Shown: positions 21,788 through 32,308, counted from the stretch's first letter. The stretch: DNA of 64,000 nucleotides from Hyphodiscus hymeniophilus (GCA_016508695.1 VNKQ01000004.1:1550001-1614000), one strand, 5' to 3'. Numbers and translations: made by a program. The notes: generated by a model not told the origin, from the letters alone.

Positions 21788-23584
21788 TCAAGCAGCTGGG
21801 CCAGTAGGAGCAGAAGCTGGGGCCTTCGAAGATTCCGCAATACCTCCTTGGCTGACTTCAGAACCACCTCTTCCACCACCGCGTCCACCTCGTCGACCGA
21901 TAGTACCACCTCTGCCTCCACGTCCTCCGCGATTAGAGACATGAGGAGCTTGATGTTGAGGCTTCTTTTCGGGCGGTAGAGAGGTTCCCTTACGTTGCAT
22001 GACTTGGACAGTGCCTTGCGCGACAGGAATAGGATTTGCTGCCATGGCTTTCTTCAAACCCTCGGTGTCAACAAAGTTAACGTAAGCAAAGCCCTTCCTC
22101 TTATCGATTTCCACCATGGATACGGCACCAAAAGCTTCCATTGCTTCCTTCAACAGCGGTTCTGTAACACCCTGGGACGGATTGGCATGCTTGACGAATG
22201 CTTGTGTAGCTCCTTCTGACGGAACTGCGACCTGTGGCTTTCGAATAGCTGTGGCCGGGGCTGACTTAGTAGCTGCAGTTGGGAATAACCCTGAGGGCTG
22301 CTGTGACGTTTCGGGCTTCTTAAGCAGGGCTGTGGGAGTCAGAGCGGCTGTTGATGCACTTGAAGACATTGATGATTGTTTGCTAGCTTCCAGTTCCGTA
22401 CTGCTAGATGCCTTAGCTCGAGCTCTTCTACTCGTCGCGGCTGGGGTTCCCCTGGGCGCCGTTGGGATGGAAGGAGATTGTGCAGCCTGAGATGATGAGC
22501 CTTCCCCTGCCTGTGAGACTGTTCTCTCTGCAGCGGCAGCTTTCTCAGCCTTTTGAGCATCTGCTGTATCTCGTCTAACCTGGCGATGGGCCTGTGCAGG
22601 ACTTAGTCCAAGATCACGCTGCAACATTCGAATATGAGCGGCAACGATAGCACTTCTTTGGCGTCCTGGAACCTTACTGACATCAAGCTTTGGTGGACCT
22701 GTCGCAGACTCCCCAGATAGTTGCCCAGCTGTCGATGGTCCCGCACCCGTCCTCGAAGCAGCGTCTCTATTGAGGATTTTTACCGCCTCTTTTGCAGCTC
22801 TCTCAACCAACTTATTCTCCTTCCCTTTCTTTTTCCCATCTTCTGGTGAGATGGAGGCCTTCTTCGCTGATTCTTGTTTCTTAGCTGCCTTTGCCGCGGC
22901 ATCCTTGCTCTTACTGGCCTTCTTGTCCTTGAGAAACTGAACAAGAGGGGTAGTGGTAACCTTCTCGGATTTCCCAGCAGCAACCTCAGCAAGGGTTTCT
23001 GCGGTAAGCTCTCTGCCTGTAGTCGGGTTCGCCAATGCCTCCAGGAAGGACATAAATTCGGGATCCTGGTCAATTGTTCCAGCTCGAGCATCTGTCCGTC
23101 GCCTTCCTCCTGGAATTCGACCATAAGTTGCAAACTCGACAGCCGGTGGTCCAATGAGTGCAGGATCTGCAAAGGTATTCTGCGCATCCTCGAACACGGA
23201 TTGGCGAACTACCTCAGCGAGTGTCATCAAATGAGCTTCGGCGGTGAGATGAATGTATGCGCGGGAGGGACGAGAGGGCTTTGAAGGACTATACAAGCAT
23301 ATTAGTGAAGATCCGTACGTTATTACAGAGTAGGCGTACTTCTTAGAGCTCTTCCCCGGCTCATAACAGAGCCAATCGACCTTGCCCTGTCCTGCCTTCC
23401 ACTCTTCGCCGATGATTGTTGTGAATTCCTCCTCTGTGAGACCTGGTGCAAGTCTCCTAATGACTACCTTCAGTCTCTGAGAAACTGTCTTAGCAGGAGG
23501 AAGCTTGACCACATTGCCAGAGGTTTGAGAAGCAGAGACAGGAAGGACTCCATTTGCCTGCTTTGGGCCTGGGTTCGCAACCAT
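21788..23584 (-). CDS. upf3: Upf3 (Smg-4/UPF3), nonsense-mediated mRNA decay factor
   Basis: Exons 23340-23584 and 21788-23288 (minus strand) give 581 aa. The UPF3 domain starts at RLKVVIRRLAPGLTEEEFTT and continues VDWLCYEPGKSSKN then PSKPSRPSRAYIHL. These join only if a 51-nt intron (23289-23339, GTACGC donor, TATAG acceptor) is removed; that intron is a multiple of three with no stop, so it is easily read through. Upf3 bridges Upf2 and the exon-junction or terminating-ribosome machinery. A long Lys/Ala/Ser-rich middle is followed by a second RRM-like domain (QAFVKHANPSQGV, MVEIDKRKGFAYVNFVDTEG) and an RGG-rich tail (RGGRGGRGG). The start at 23584 (MVANPGPKQ) is the first ATG before the domain; the frame is open upstream to a TTTCAG that looks like a 5'-UTR intron acceptor. 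Confidence 0.9.
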   Translation of the reverse strand: MVANPGPKQANGVLPVSASQTSGNVVKLPPAKTVSQRLKVVIRRLAPGLTEEEFTTIIGEEWKAGQGKVDWLCYEPGKSSKKYAYSVITYGSSLICLYSPSKPSRPSRAYIHLTAEAHLMTLAEVVRQSVFEDAQNTFADPALIGPPAVEFATYGRIPGGRRRTDARAGTIDQDPEFMSFLEALANPTTGRELTAETLAEVAAGKSEKVTTTPLVQFLKDKKASKSKDAAAKAAKKQESAKKASISPEDGKKKGKENKLVERAAKEAVKILNRDAASRTGAGPSTAGQLSGESATGPPKLDVSKVPGRQRSAIVAAHIRMLQRDLGLSPAQAHRQVRRDTADAQKAEKAAAAERTVSQAGEGSSSQAAQSPSIPTAPRGTPAATSRRARAKASSSTELEASKQSSMSSSASTAALTPTALLKKPETSQQPSGLFPTAATKSAPATAIRKPQVAVPSEGATQAFVKHANPSQGVTEPLLKEAMEAFGAVSMVEIDKRKGFAYVNFVDTEGLKKAMAANPIPVAQGTVQVMQRKGTSLPPEKKPQHQAPHVSNRGGRGGRGGTIGRRGGRGGGRGGSEVSQGGIAESSKAPASAPTGPAA

Positions 23585-23850
23585 CGCGAGGCTTCCTTTC
23601 GCAACTTGCTGGAACGCTTTTCCTCCGACGCTAGTAAACGCACTAAGCGCAGACTTCTCTGAAATCAATTCGCGTTGTCAGTGATTTGTTTGTTGTCGCA
23701 ATCAATTTCTCAACTCAGCTTCATTCTTGAAGCAGCATTCAAATCCACAGCCACCCCAGTCGAGACATCTGATCCCTAGCGGCATTTTGCTTATCGATAC
23801 GAGACGCAAAGCGCCAAAACAGCGGCTCGGGTAAAGGACGAATAGCAAAG
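23585..23850. promoter_or_regulatory. Bidirectional promoter, upf3 / sit4
   Basis: Only 266 bp separate the two divergent start codons, so both promoters and 5' UTRs must fit here. The minus-strand 5' UTR may contain an intron ending near 23656. Confidence 0.55.
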
Positions 23851-25696
23851 ATGGTCGCGCCTAGTGAAGGTCCGTGCTCTGAGCCTCGTCCAGAGGTTGA
23901 ATCACAGCCAGAATCGGCTTCAAATCAACAAGCTGTTGTCACTGCGCACAACGAGGACGCCCATCTCGAAGATCTAAGCAACTACGAGCTCGCGGCAGAA
24001 GGAGACGAATCACTAACCGAAGAACACGATCCCGAGTACCATATTACGGTTACAGAACTTGACGAAAACGAAGACGAAGACGGAGGCAACGAAGGAGGAA
24101 TTGAACTTGACCTTTCCGAGTCCACGCAACGCCGCATCCCACCTCGCAATTTTCCATTAGAACTTCTCCAACCACGATATCACTCACCAGAAGCTGCTGA
24201 CGCCCTCAACGCAACTCACGATCGAGAAGCCCGATTATACGAAGTCTTCACAGGTCGCCCATTACCCACATCCTCCGACTACAAGCCTCGTCCTCTCCCA
24301 GCTCTCCCAACTCGCCCAAAGAAGATGCCTGGTCCAAATGTCCCGAAGCCAGGTCCGGCAAAGCTGACCAAGGGCGCTGGTCCGGCAGAATGGCTTGAGG
24401 AGGCGAAGCAATGTCATTTTCTTCCCGAGAATACCATGAAGCAACTCTGTGAGATGGTCAAGGAGCATTTGATGGAAGGTGCGTCATCAACTCCCACCTA
24501 GCTAATTGTATATACTAACGTCTCACCTTGACAGAGTCCAATATCCAACCAGTCCGAACTCCGGTTACGATTTGTGGTGATATTCACGGTCAATTCTACG
24601 ATTTGCTAGAGCTCTTCCGCATTGCTGGTGGTATGCCAGGTGAAACCAATGTCCAGAAGCCCTCTACGGTAATCAGTTCCGCCGACTTCGAACCTCCTAC
24701 TGAAATCACCGACCCGAAATTGAAGAAAAAAATCCGCTCCTCTGATAGTGGTATTGAAGCCAGTGGCGACGATGACGATGAGGATGAACCCCGTGGTCGT
24801 CCCCGTACTGCTGGTGCATCAAGCCGTGGTGGCAGCTCCGGTGCTGATTCTGCCATTGGTGTTAATGAGATCTCAGGAAGCGGTAATCAGAATTTTATCT
24901 TCCTTGGTGACTTCGTCGATCGCGGTTACTTCAGCTTGGAGACCTTCACCTTATTGATGTGCTTGAAGGCTCTGTAAGTTGGCTCCAGCCCAAATTTTAA
25001 GCACATCCTAATTTGACCAAGGTACCCCGACAAGATCACCCTCGTCCGAGGCAATCATGAGTCCCGTCAGATCACTCAAGTCTATGGTTTCTACGAGGAA
25101 TGCCAACAGAAGTATGGTAACGCATCGGTCTGGAAGTCTTGCTGTCAAGTTTTCGACTTTCTCGTCCTCGCTGCCATCGTCGATGGAGAGGTTCTCTGCG
25201 TTCATGGTGGTTTGAGCCCTGAGATTCGCACAGTTGATCAAATTCGTGTCGTTGCTCGTGCTCAAGAGATCCCTCATGAGGGTGCCTTCTGCGATTTGGT
25301 CTGGAGTGATCCTGAAGATGTCGAGACCTGGGCTGTTTCTCCACGTGGTGCTGGCTGGCTCTTCGGCGATAAGGTTGCAACCGAGTTCAACCACGTCAAT
25401 GGCCTCAAGCTCATTGCTCGTGCTCACCAGCTTGTCAACGAAGGCTTCAAGGTGCGGTCACTCCCCTTCGGTCCTTCGGGCTTACAAATTCTGATCATCT
25501 ATAGTACCACTTCAATAACAAGTCTGTTGTCACCGTCTGGTCTGCTCCCAATTACTGCTACCGCTGCGGCAATGTTGCTTCAATCATGAACGTTGGCGAG
25601 GATCTGAATCCCAAATTCAGTATCTTCAGCGCTGTTCCTGAGGATCAACGTGCTGTTCCGGCTGGACGACGTGGCGCTGGCGAGTACTTCTTGTAA
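23851..25696 (+). CDS. sit4: Sit4/PP6-type serine/threonine protein phosphatase catalytic subunit
   Basis: Exons 23851-24478, 24535-24973, 25022-25451 and 25505-25696 give 562 aa. The PPP metal-binding motifs are intact: GDIHGQ (224-229), GDFVDRG (334-340), RGNHE, the later HGGLSPEIR, and the C-terminal tail YFL that is methylated in PP2A-like enzymes. The sequence around LPENTMKQLCEMVKEHLMEE and YHFNNKSVVTVWSAPNYCYR fits Sit4/PP6 rather than PP2A or PP4. The protein has two additions. One is an N-terminal stretch of about 190 residues, acidic then Pro-rich; the other is an insert of about 80 residues (247-327) with KKKIRSSDSG and an acidic run, placed between the GDIHGQ and GDFVDRG motifs. 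The enzyme controls cell-cycle and nutrient (TOR) signalling in yeast. A shorter start at MPGPNVPKPG (24325) is possible. Confidence 0.92.
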
Positions 25697-27003
25697 ATGA
25701 GCACTCTGGTTCTTGCTTTTTCACTGTCTTAGCAGAGATTGCAGGATACTACATGGCGTTGGAGATTTGCATTTGAGGAGTTCGTATTACCCTGTACAAC
25801 ATATGGCGTTTTTTCCTTCCTTTTCTTTACCTGACTGCATGTCGACTCGCAGCACAGAGATATTTCATGGATCTGGGCATTACGAAGAAATGGAAGCTTG
25901 ATGCTTTTTCGTATTGATCTCAAGTATCGGCTTGATCAATCGCGATCTGAGCTGTACGTTGGATGGAAGCTTATGGCCTTTCATTCTGATCATAGACATT
26001 ACTCATTGTAAGATTATACTACCACGAAAACGCGCGATGAAAATCAATCATGAGATTCCACGTCAGGTATATCGTTGTGAAATCCCACGATTGGACAAGG
26101 TTCATGCTCGCGTTTGATTTATGATTCTGTAATTTATTTTCTCAGGTTCCCGGATAGGGTGCTCATTTACTGCCAGTAACACCGGATCTGTCTTTACATT
26201 GCTTCGCTCTCTACCGCTTTCGTTGCTGTCACCACCTTGGAGGTGCAAGGAGGAAATTGCAAGAAGCGCATGGTCGGGGCATTCACATTGGTGCAACTGG
26301 ACCACTTTCTTCCCATACTCCATGCGAACAACTTTCACTGAGCCCTCAGAGCTACATCATTACTCTCGAGGAGTGCATCAGAAACATTAGAAGTAACAGT
26401 CAAAAAGAGCCTCAGCCCTCCCGGATGCCCGTTTGGAATCGAGGTGCTCCCTGATCAGATTTAGACAAGTGTTCAACAGAATTTAAGTAGTCATGCTTCA
26501 TTGACACAATATGGGCCTTGGTGATGGACTCCTAGTGGGGCTACAGGTATTGTCGTTGCTGCGGACCACATCAAAGGCCTCGGTTGGCGGTGCTCAATCT
26601 TTCAATAATGTCGAGCATAAAAGTAATGTCCCAAATCTGTGCAATAACATTAGACCAGGATTCCACGCTCGTAAAGCCATTCAAGCACCAAAGTATCCTC
26701 TCTATGAGTACATCATTCAACCACTCTGTTGAATGTAGTTCGAGGAGAAAGAAGACAAGGGGAAAGAACGGTTACTAAAACTCTGAGGGCGGGGCGAGGA
26801 TTGGGGTATTCTACTAATTGCATATCTCAGGTAAAAGTAACTGCGATGTAACGACAGAAAAGGAGCGATATCGGCTGGACTACGCATAAATAGGTGGTAG
26901 TGCGTTTACTGCGATGACTTTTGCTGATAGTCGATGTATTTTTCTAGACTTGAATATCTGCTCTTTAAGTCGCTATAACTCCTCTAACCACTTTTGACGT
27001 CAC
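25697..27003. other. Gene-poor intergenic region
   Basis: About 1.3 kb downstream of sit4 with only short, motif-free frames. No supported gene. Confidence 0.55.
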
Positions 27004-27100
27004 AAATCCCAATGCTGTAAATCCCAATGCTGTAAATCCCAATGCTGTAAATCCCAATGCTGTAAATCCCAATGCTGTAAATCCCAAAGCCGCAAACCCC
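27004..27100. repeat. 15-bp tandem repeat (about 6-7 copies)
   Basis: The unit AAATCCCAATGCTGT is repeated perfectly five times from 27004 to 27078, followed by one or two degenerate copies (ending AAAGCCGC and AAACCCC). It lies within 40 bp of the 3' end of the secreted-protein gene, on its 3'-UTR side. Confidence 0.9.
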
Positions 27101-27129
27101 AGATCCTATAACAACTTGGTGCAGTCCTT

Positions 27130-27579
27130 CTAAGACCAGCAGTATGCACCTCCGTATGGCGAGGTACCAACTCCCAGAGCAGCGCACATCTGAACAAACT
27201 CACCACTATCAAGGTGGCCTCCTGCACTGGAGCACTACGACCTCAGATATTAGCTAGTGCAATCAGGTGTCCGTGTCTTGATTAAACCCACCTGATGGTG
27301 CTGGTCACCATGGTAAGTAGCATCTGCAGCAAAGATTGAAACGATGCCGCCGACCAATGGGATGCCACTCGCGCCCGCAGCCTCCTGGGACTGCATGGCG
27401 GTGCACACTTGTTGAGTGTAGCCGTTGTATTGCCCTGTGCCGTCTTGGCACTTGCAGTTGTCGCCGGCCATGGCTCTAGAAGTCGTCTGTGAGAATTGAA
27501 CTGCTTACTTTTGAGGTGAGATTACTTACACCGGGACTGCGAGAGCTGCGAGGAAAAGTGCTGAGAAGGAGAACTGCAT
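27130..27579 (-). CDS. Small secreted cysteine-rich protein (candidate effector)
   Basis: Exons 27532-27579, 27292-27486 and 27130-27234 (minus strand) give 115 aa. The first exon encodes a hydrophobic leader, MQFSFSALFLAALAVP, like a secretion signal. The mature part has six cysteines, in NCKCQDG, QQVC, HHQC, QMC and AYC. The join YHGDQHHQ to CSSAGGHLDSGEFVQMC recreates a pattern seen in small secreted fungal proteins; it needs the acceptor CGTAG at 27235 rather than the later CAG. The second junction is sound. The first intron is less certain, because the frame requires a GTGTAA donor although a GTAAGT lies 2 bp further on. The gene sits alone in a gene-poor, repeat-bearing stretch. I infer secretion; an effector role is only a guess from size, cysteines and location. 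Confidence 0.7.
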
Positions 27580-28116
27580 TTTGAGTGATGTTGATAAATT
27601 GGAATGGATATAGGGCGAGATGAAATTTTGGATAGAAGGAGAACTATTGAATTGTTCGTTTGTGTTGTAGTGAAGTAGACTGATGATTGTTTGATATCTG
27701 AATTGATACTTCTATCCAGAGGTGCTATCTGCTCGCTTTTATGTTTCTTGAGTGGATTTCAATTTGGAATCAACTTATCTATTCTGAATGTAGCATTTGG
27801 AAAGCTTTCTTGGCCTCTGGAATGAATGTACCTATTCCGAACATAATGTTTGGAAAGCTTTGTTCAGGAGAGAGGGTATGAGCAACTCCGTCAGACAGTC
27901 AGACTCCTTTAGGAGTAGGGAGAGGCGGTGGATATTGGCGAGTCCCGCTATGCCCCGCCATAATGTGGGCTTAAGAGTATTTATGGCCCTTGATATGGTC
28001 ACCCCTGCTCAACATCCAATAATCTTTCGCAGAATGTTAAGGCCTTGGCACTTTTACTGCGGACATTACTATAAATTATAATGCTACTCTCGTTATCGTT
28101 ATTCTTTGTCGCCATT
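27580..28116. other. Intergenic, promoter side of the secreted-protein gene
   Basis: AT-rich sequence with a direct near-repeat (ATTTGGAAAGCTTTCTTGG near 27796 and GTTTGGAAAGCTTTGTTCA near 27848). No gene is supported. Confidence 0.45.
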
Positions 28117-28262
28117 CTGACGAGTTGTCGGTCACGATATTTGTGCCAAGCAAATGTCACGTCGCCAATACCCGGATAGCAATGCTGGAACGAGAACATT
28201 GGCGACGTGACACTGGCTTGGCACAAATATCGTGACCGAGGGAGTGACACGAACCTCGTCAG
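28117..28262. repeat. Long imperfect palindrome / foldback element
   Basis: Arms 28129-28169 and 28198-28238 are inverted copies over 41 bp with two mismatches, separated by a 28-nt loop. The outer octamers CTGACGAG (28117-28124) and CTCGTCAG (28255-28262) also pair after an asymmetric gap. The structure resembles a miniature inverted-repeat element or a solo foldback. It contains no ORF. I could not identify target-site duplications with confidence. Confidence 0.8.
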
Positions 28263-29157
28263 CTAAGCGTTCACAGACCAAAATTCATCACTTGTTTCCG
28301 GTCTTCAGCCATTTAGTGGGGAGGAGAGGAGCAAATGGAAGCAAAACCCGTGCCAAGCTGTCTTAGCATGAAGGATGAAGCTGGAGGACTGTCTTGATAG
28401 GGTGTTCATATCTACCTTAGTTTCTCCAACCTCCTCAAATGTGACGCACCAAAGAGGCTGTTACATTGAACTACGGACGATCCTCCGCTTACTTTCACGA
28501 AGATGCTCAGGAACTGCCGACAAGGATATAATCCACATGGCTGTTGACCATTCAAATCTGGCGGAGTTTGATGAAGGAAGTAGAGACTATCTGGTGCTGC
28601 TTGGAAGACTTAGAGAGGTCGCACCGATTATTGGGAAAGTCCCTCACCGTCCAACGACGAGTCAGGAGTGGTCTTGCTTACTTTGCTAACTTGTAAATCA
28701 TCTTGAAATGAACCTCTGATTTAAACCGCAGCGCCATGTCATTGAGTCCATTTAGTCCTATGGTAAGAAAGCTACCCAATGTGACGGGGATGAATATTAG
28801 CAAGTATGAGGCTGTACACGACATTGTAGCATGTGTTTAGGCAGGGTTTGGGAAAGGGAAACTTCCTAACAAGTATGCCTAGCATGGTGATCTAGGTTTG
28901 AGATTGTGGGAGTGGAGCAAGGAGGAGAAGGGGACGAGGAATCTGCTGTAGGTTTGGCTTAATAGGAAGTTAAATTATAGAGCACGGAGTCTGTGATGAC
29001 TGGCGGATCTGCCTGTAGCTCTTACGAGCGGGCGGAAATATGGGTTGATACTCAACAGTACACTTTTTCATCTCTGAGATCCATTGTACATCACACCAGA
29101 ACGCTGCAACATACGAACATCTACATCCTAATACAGTCACATTAAGCCAAAAAATTG
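28263..29157. other. Intergenic
   Basis: An ATG frame of 104 codons at 28375-28689 shows no recognisable motif. The rest is non-coding sequence downstream of tbf1. Confidence 0.5.
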
Positions 29158-31364
29158 CTAGGCCACCCCATTGCTCACTGTACCTGCTTTCTCTGCTCGA
29201 TTCGCTGCCATAAATCGTTGACGAAACTGCTCATCTTCGCTCATCTGAGGGTGCGCAGGACTCTCCACTGTCCCCGGCTCTACGACTTGAAATTGCTCGG
29301 GACTGCTACCTGGATCAAGAGCGTTTTCCTCAGAAGACTGCTGAGCCAGAGAATTAGTCAATCCATGCGACAGTGCCAGAATACCGTCAAATCGAGCTCT
29401 CTCGTCATCGCTTCCAAGTCGATTCCTTTGTTCTTGTTCCCTGCGTGCTGCTTGACTCGGCGCTCTTGTTTTGAGCTCACCAGTGACGGATTGTAGATAG
29501 TATGGTACTTCAATGCCGCTCTTCAGAAAGAATAGCTTGAGGTTTCTCGCCTTGTCCTTCAGCTGGACTTGGTTACGATCCTTGAGCATCTCGTTGACGG
29601 TACCTTTGGTGCCATAAAGGGCCAAGATTTGACTCCAGTGTGGTCCTTTGACTGCATCAAGACCAGCCATCAGGGCATTCTCCTCCTCTGTACTCCAGGG
29701 TCGTCGCTGACTGGGCAGGCCTGGTCGTCGAGCGTTAGTAGGGGTTGATTTTGCTACTGCTGCTTGTCGAGCCTTTTCATACAGAACTCGCGTCGGTTGT
29801 GTTTGCGTTGGAAATGGGACAGCTCCATTTCCGTTATATTGTGAGCCTTGCGTACCATTCTGAGTTTGCTGCGGCTCTGTTTTAAGGTCAGCAAGAACCC
29901 AGGAAGATGGACTTGGGGAATGCCTACCCTCATTTCGCTGATTTTGTGATTGCTGCTGATCCTGTCCGTATGCTTGAAGTGCCTCTTGAGCTGCTTGTTC
30001 GGCCAATGCATTAATATCGAATTCGATGGACACGCTGCTATCGGGATCATCTTCCTTTTGCTGGCTATGATCTCCATTTAGTTGCGAAGCACAGACTGGA
30101 GATGCTGGCGCTGTGAGGGCATGGCGTTTCATATAAGGTGCCAGGAGAGGTTCATAAGCTTGACCGAGATGAACGCTGAGACTACGCAGAAATTCTTCCC
30201 AGGCAAACTTTTCTGATAGAGCTTCTGTGAGTCAATTAGTTTGGAGCTTCAAAGATAGATACAGTGGCCTCACGAATTGAGTCTACATCACTCGGTTGGT
30301 TCATAAGATACTCTCTCCGTGCCTTGGAGGACTCGATGAACTTCAGCTCACTTTGGGAAAGTGGAGCCTCGAAATGCCGTCCAGCAAGAGTTTCCTCAAG
30401 ATCCAGAGGGAAAAGATCTTCCAATATGTCTTCCTTGGTTCTCTCTTGCTCCTCCTGAGACACAGCCGAAAGATACATCTGGGTCTTTAGGTTCAAGAAC
30501 AGTTCACCAGGTACTTCTTTCAAAGGCTCGTTGTCAGGAGTAAAAGTCTCAATGAAATGATCATTGAGTTCGTAGAATCCCACATCTTGCCCACCGAAGA
30601 CACTTGCCACGAATGTAGCCAGGTTTGTAGTTCGTATCGTCGCACGATGTTCGGGTTCCTGGATGTTGAGGTCGCCTGCCGAGAGGAATGGTGCCTGTCG
30701 AGAGTAGATCTTTTTAGTCTCATCAAACAGTCTCTTCAGTATTGCATAAGCTTGCCCGAAGTCCGATTCTGGCTCCGTAACAATCCTAATTGTCTCGGAG
30801 TAGGGTCCTTGCGCCAAAGTGGAGAGTATCTGAGTTGACTTGGAAGAGTCAGTATTGATCATTGTTTCCTGGACCTGGCTGGTACTCACAAGACTTTCCA
30901 ATATGGGCAAACTTAGGATTCGCATTGACAGATGAGGGTCCGATATGAATACGGGCTGCTGCACCTGAACCTCTGATTCGTCTGTCTCATCCTCCTCTTG
31001 GGCAGATTCCATTGCCTCTTCAATACCTTGCGCCGCAGCTGCGGTTGCTTGTGCGATGATCGCAGCCATATCATCATCAGGTGTGCCTCTGCTCGCCGGG
31101 CCCGAGTCTATTCTCTGTCTCTTCTCGCCAATTCCGTCGTCGTCTCCAGAGAAACGGCGCTTCAACGTCGGGGACTGCGGAGTGACTTGGTCAACGGCTT
31201 CGAACACCTGCGCATGCTTAATCGGAGCCTCTGCAAAGAACCACCATGGGTTAGTCTTCATGCACCAAGGCCCTTCTCTCCAACCGCTCCAAGCTGGATC
31301 CATTGCTGTTGATGCTCTTCTGATGGTCTGATTGAGAGTACTCACCACCGGTTGAGGAAGACAT
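29158..31364 (-). CDS. tbf1: Telomere/TTAGGG-repeat binding factor, Tbf1/TRF-like
   Basis: Exons 31346-31364, 30890-31230, 30274-30838 and 29158-30224 (minus strand) give 663 aa. The 115-nt intron 1 has a GTGAGT donor, GACTAAC branch and TTTGCAG acceptor and joins MSSSTG to EAPIKHAQVF. A 51-nt, stop-free intron (30839-30889) is removed to give LPILESL then STQILSTLAQGPY. The middle is the TRF-homology dimerisation domain (ELFLNLKTQMYLSAVS, ILEDLFPLDLEETLAGRHF). The C-terminal half carries a telobox Myb domain: RRPWSTEEENALMAGLDAVK, then WSQILALYG, then VQLKDKARNLKLFFLKSG. This architecture is that of Tbf1 and vertebrate TRF1/2, which bind TTAGGG repeats at telomeres and some promoters. A nuclear role is inferred from family knowledge. 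Confidence 0.92.
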
Positions 31365-32308
31365 GGCGGCAGAGTCTACATTCGTTTCCGAGGGTTAAGA
31401 ATAAAGTGAAATGATGGGATTATAAAGTGATATAGTGATTGATATTCGAAGTCAAGAGTGAAGAGATGGTAGCTGCGACGGACAGCCTTATCGGTACCCT
31501 AAAATTCTCACCCTAAAAAACAGCCCTGTCTGATACACATCCAGAAAACAATTCAGCATTTAAATTATTGTATTTCTCAGGTCATGGAGCTTCTTCTCTA
31601 CCTAGCTCCAATGCCAGCAAATGGTTATCGAATATGCACACTACTCTGGTCTTTCACCATTTCTAAGAACAAATAATGAGCTCAATTTGTGGAATTTCTT
31701 AACTCAACTCGAAAGAATTAATTGAGTGTATGTGTACGGGTATTAGTCAGCAAGTGATATCACTCACCAAACTCCTCCACTGGTGCTCTGATAACTGCAA
31801 CGTCTTCATGTGACAACTCGGAAAGTTGAGAGTGAGCGCAAAGTAGCGCAAGAAAGACTAAACTCCAAGATAAAGAGATCCTCAACTGCAAGTGTGAGTC
31901 GAGACCTACTTGTACCCGAAAGCAGGAACAGCGTGCTCAAAAGTAATAAGTCGGTACCGTTTCTGAATTCAAACATTCAAGCGTACACTCTTCTGGATAC
32001 ACCGCTTGGTACTCCTCAAGTCTCGGTATGCATGCCGCCGGAGAGTCGAGGATTCTGCATTACTCGAAACCCGTGTTATCGAAAGCAAACCTCTTGCAGC
32101 AAGCAAGCACGTTGAACCAAGTCAGCCAAGGCAGCCACGTTAAGCCTGTGACCGTTCATTTATCTACCCTGAGTATGCTCCACAATTTGTCTGTTCTTAT
32201 CTCGAGGCTTCAATCTTGAAGAATCTTGGCTGCTCGGGATTGTTGTGAGATTTACGCACATACTCTTCATTCGCAACCACCACCCTCAGGATTTCTTCAA
32301 ACATATTC
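31365..32308. promoter_or_regulatory. tbf1 upstream region with two TTAGGG-type boxes
   Basis: Two copies of ACCCTAA (TTAGGGT on the gene strand) lie at 31496-31502 and 31510-31516, 130-155 bp upstream of the tbf1 start and 14 bp apart. The rest of the stretch is AT-rich with no supported gene. Confidence 0.5.

Noticed and set aside
28375..28689. 104-codon ATG frame near the palindrome
   Set aside because: No motif, no splice-supported extension and no similarity I recognise; kept as unsupported.
30998..31331. Plus-strand frames opposite tbf1 exon 2
   Set aside because: They overlap the coding exon and its introns and show no independent motif.
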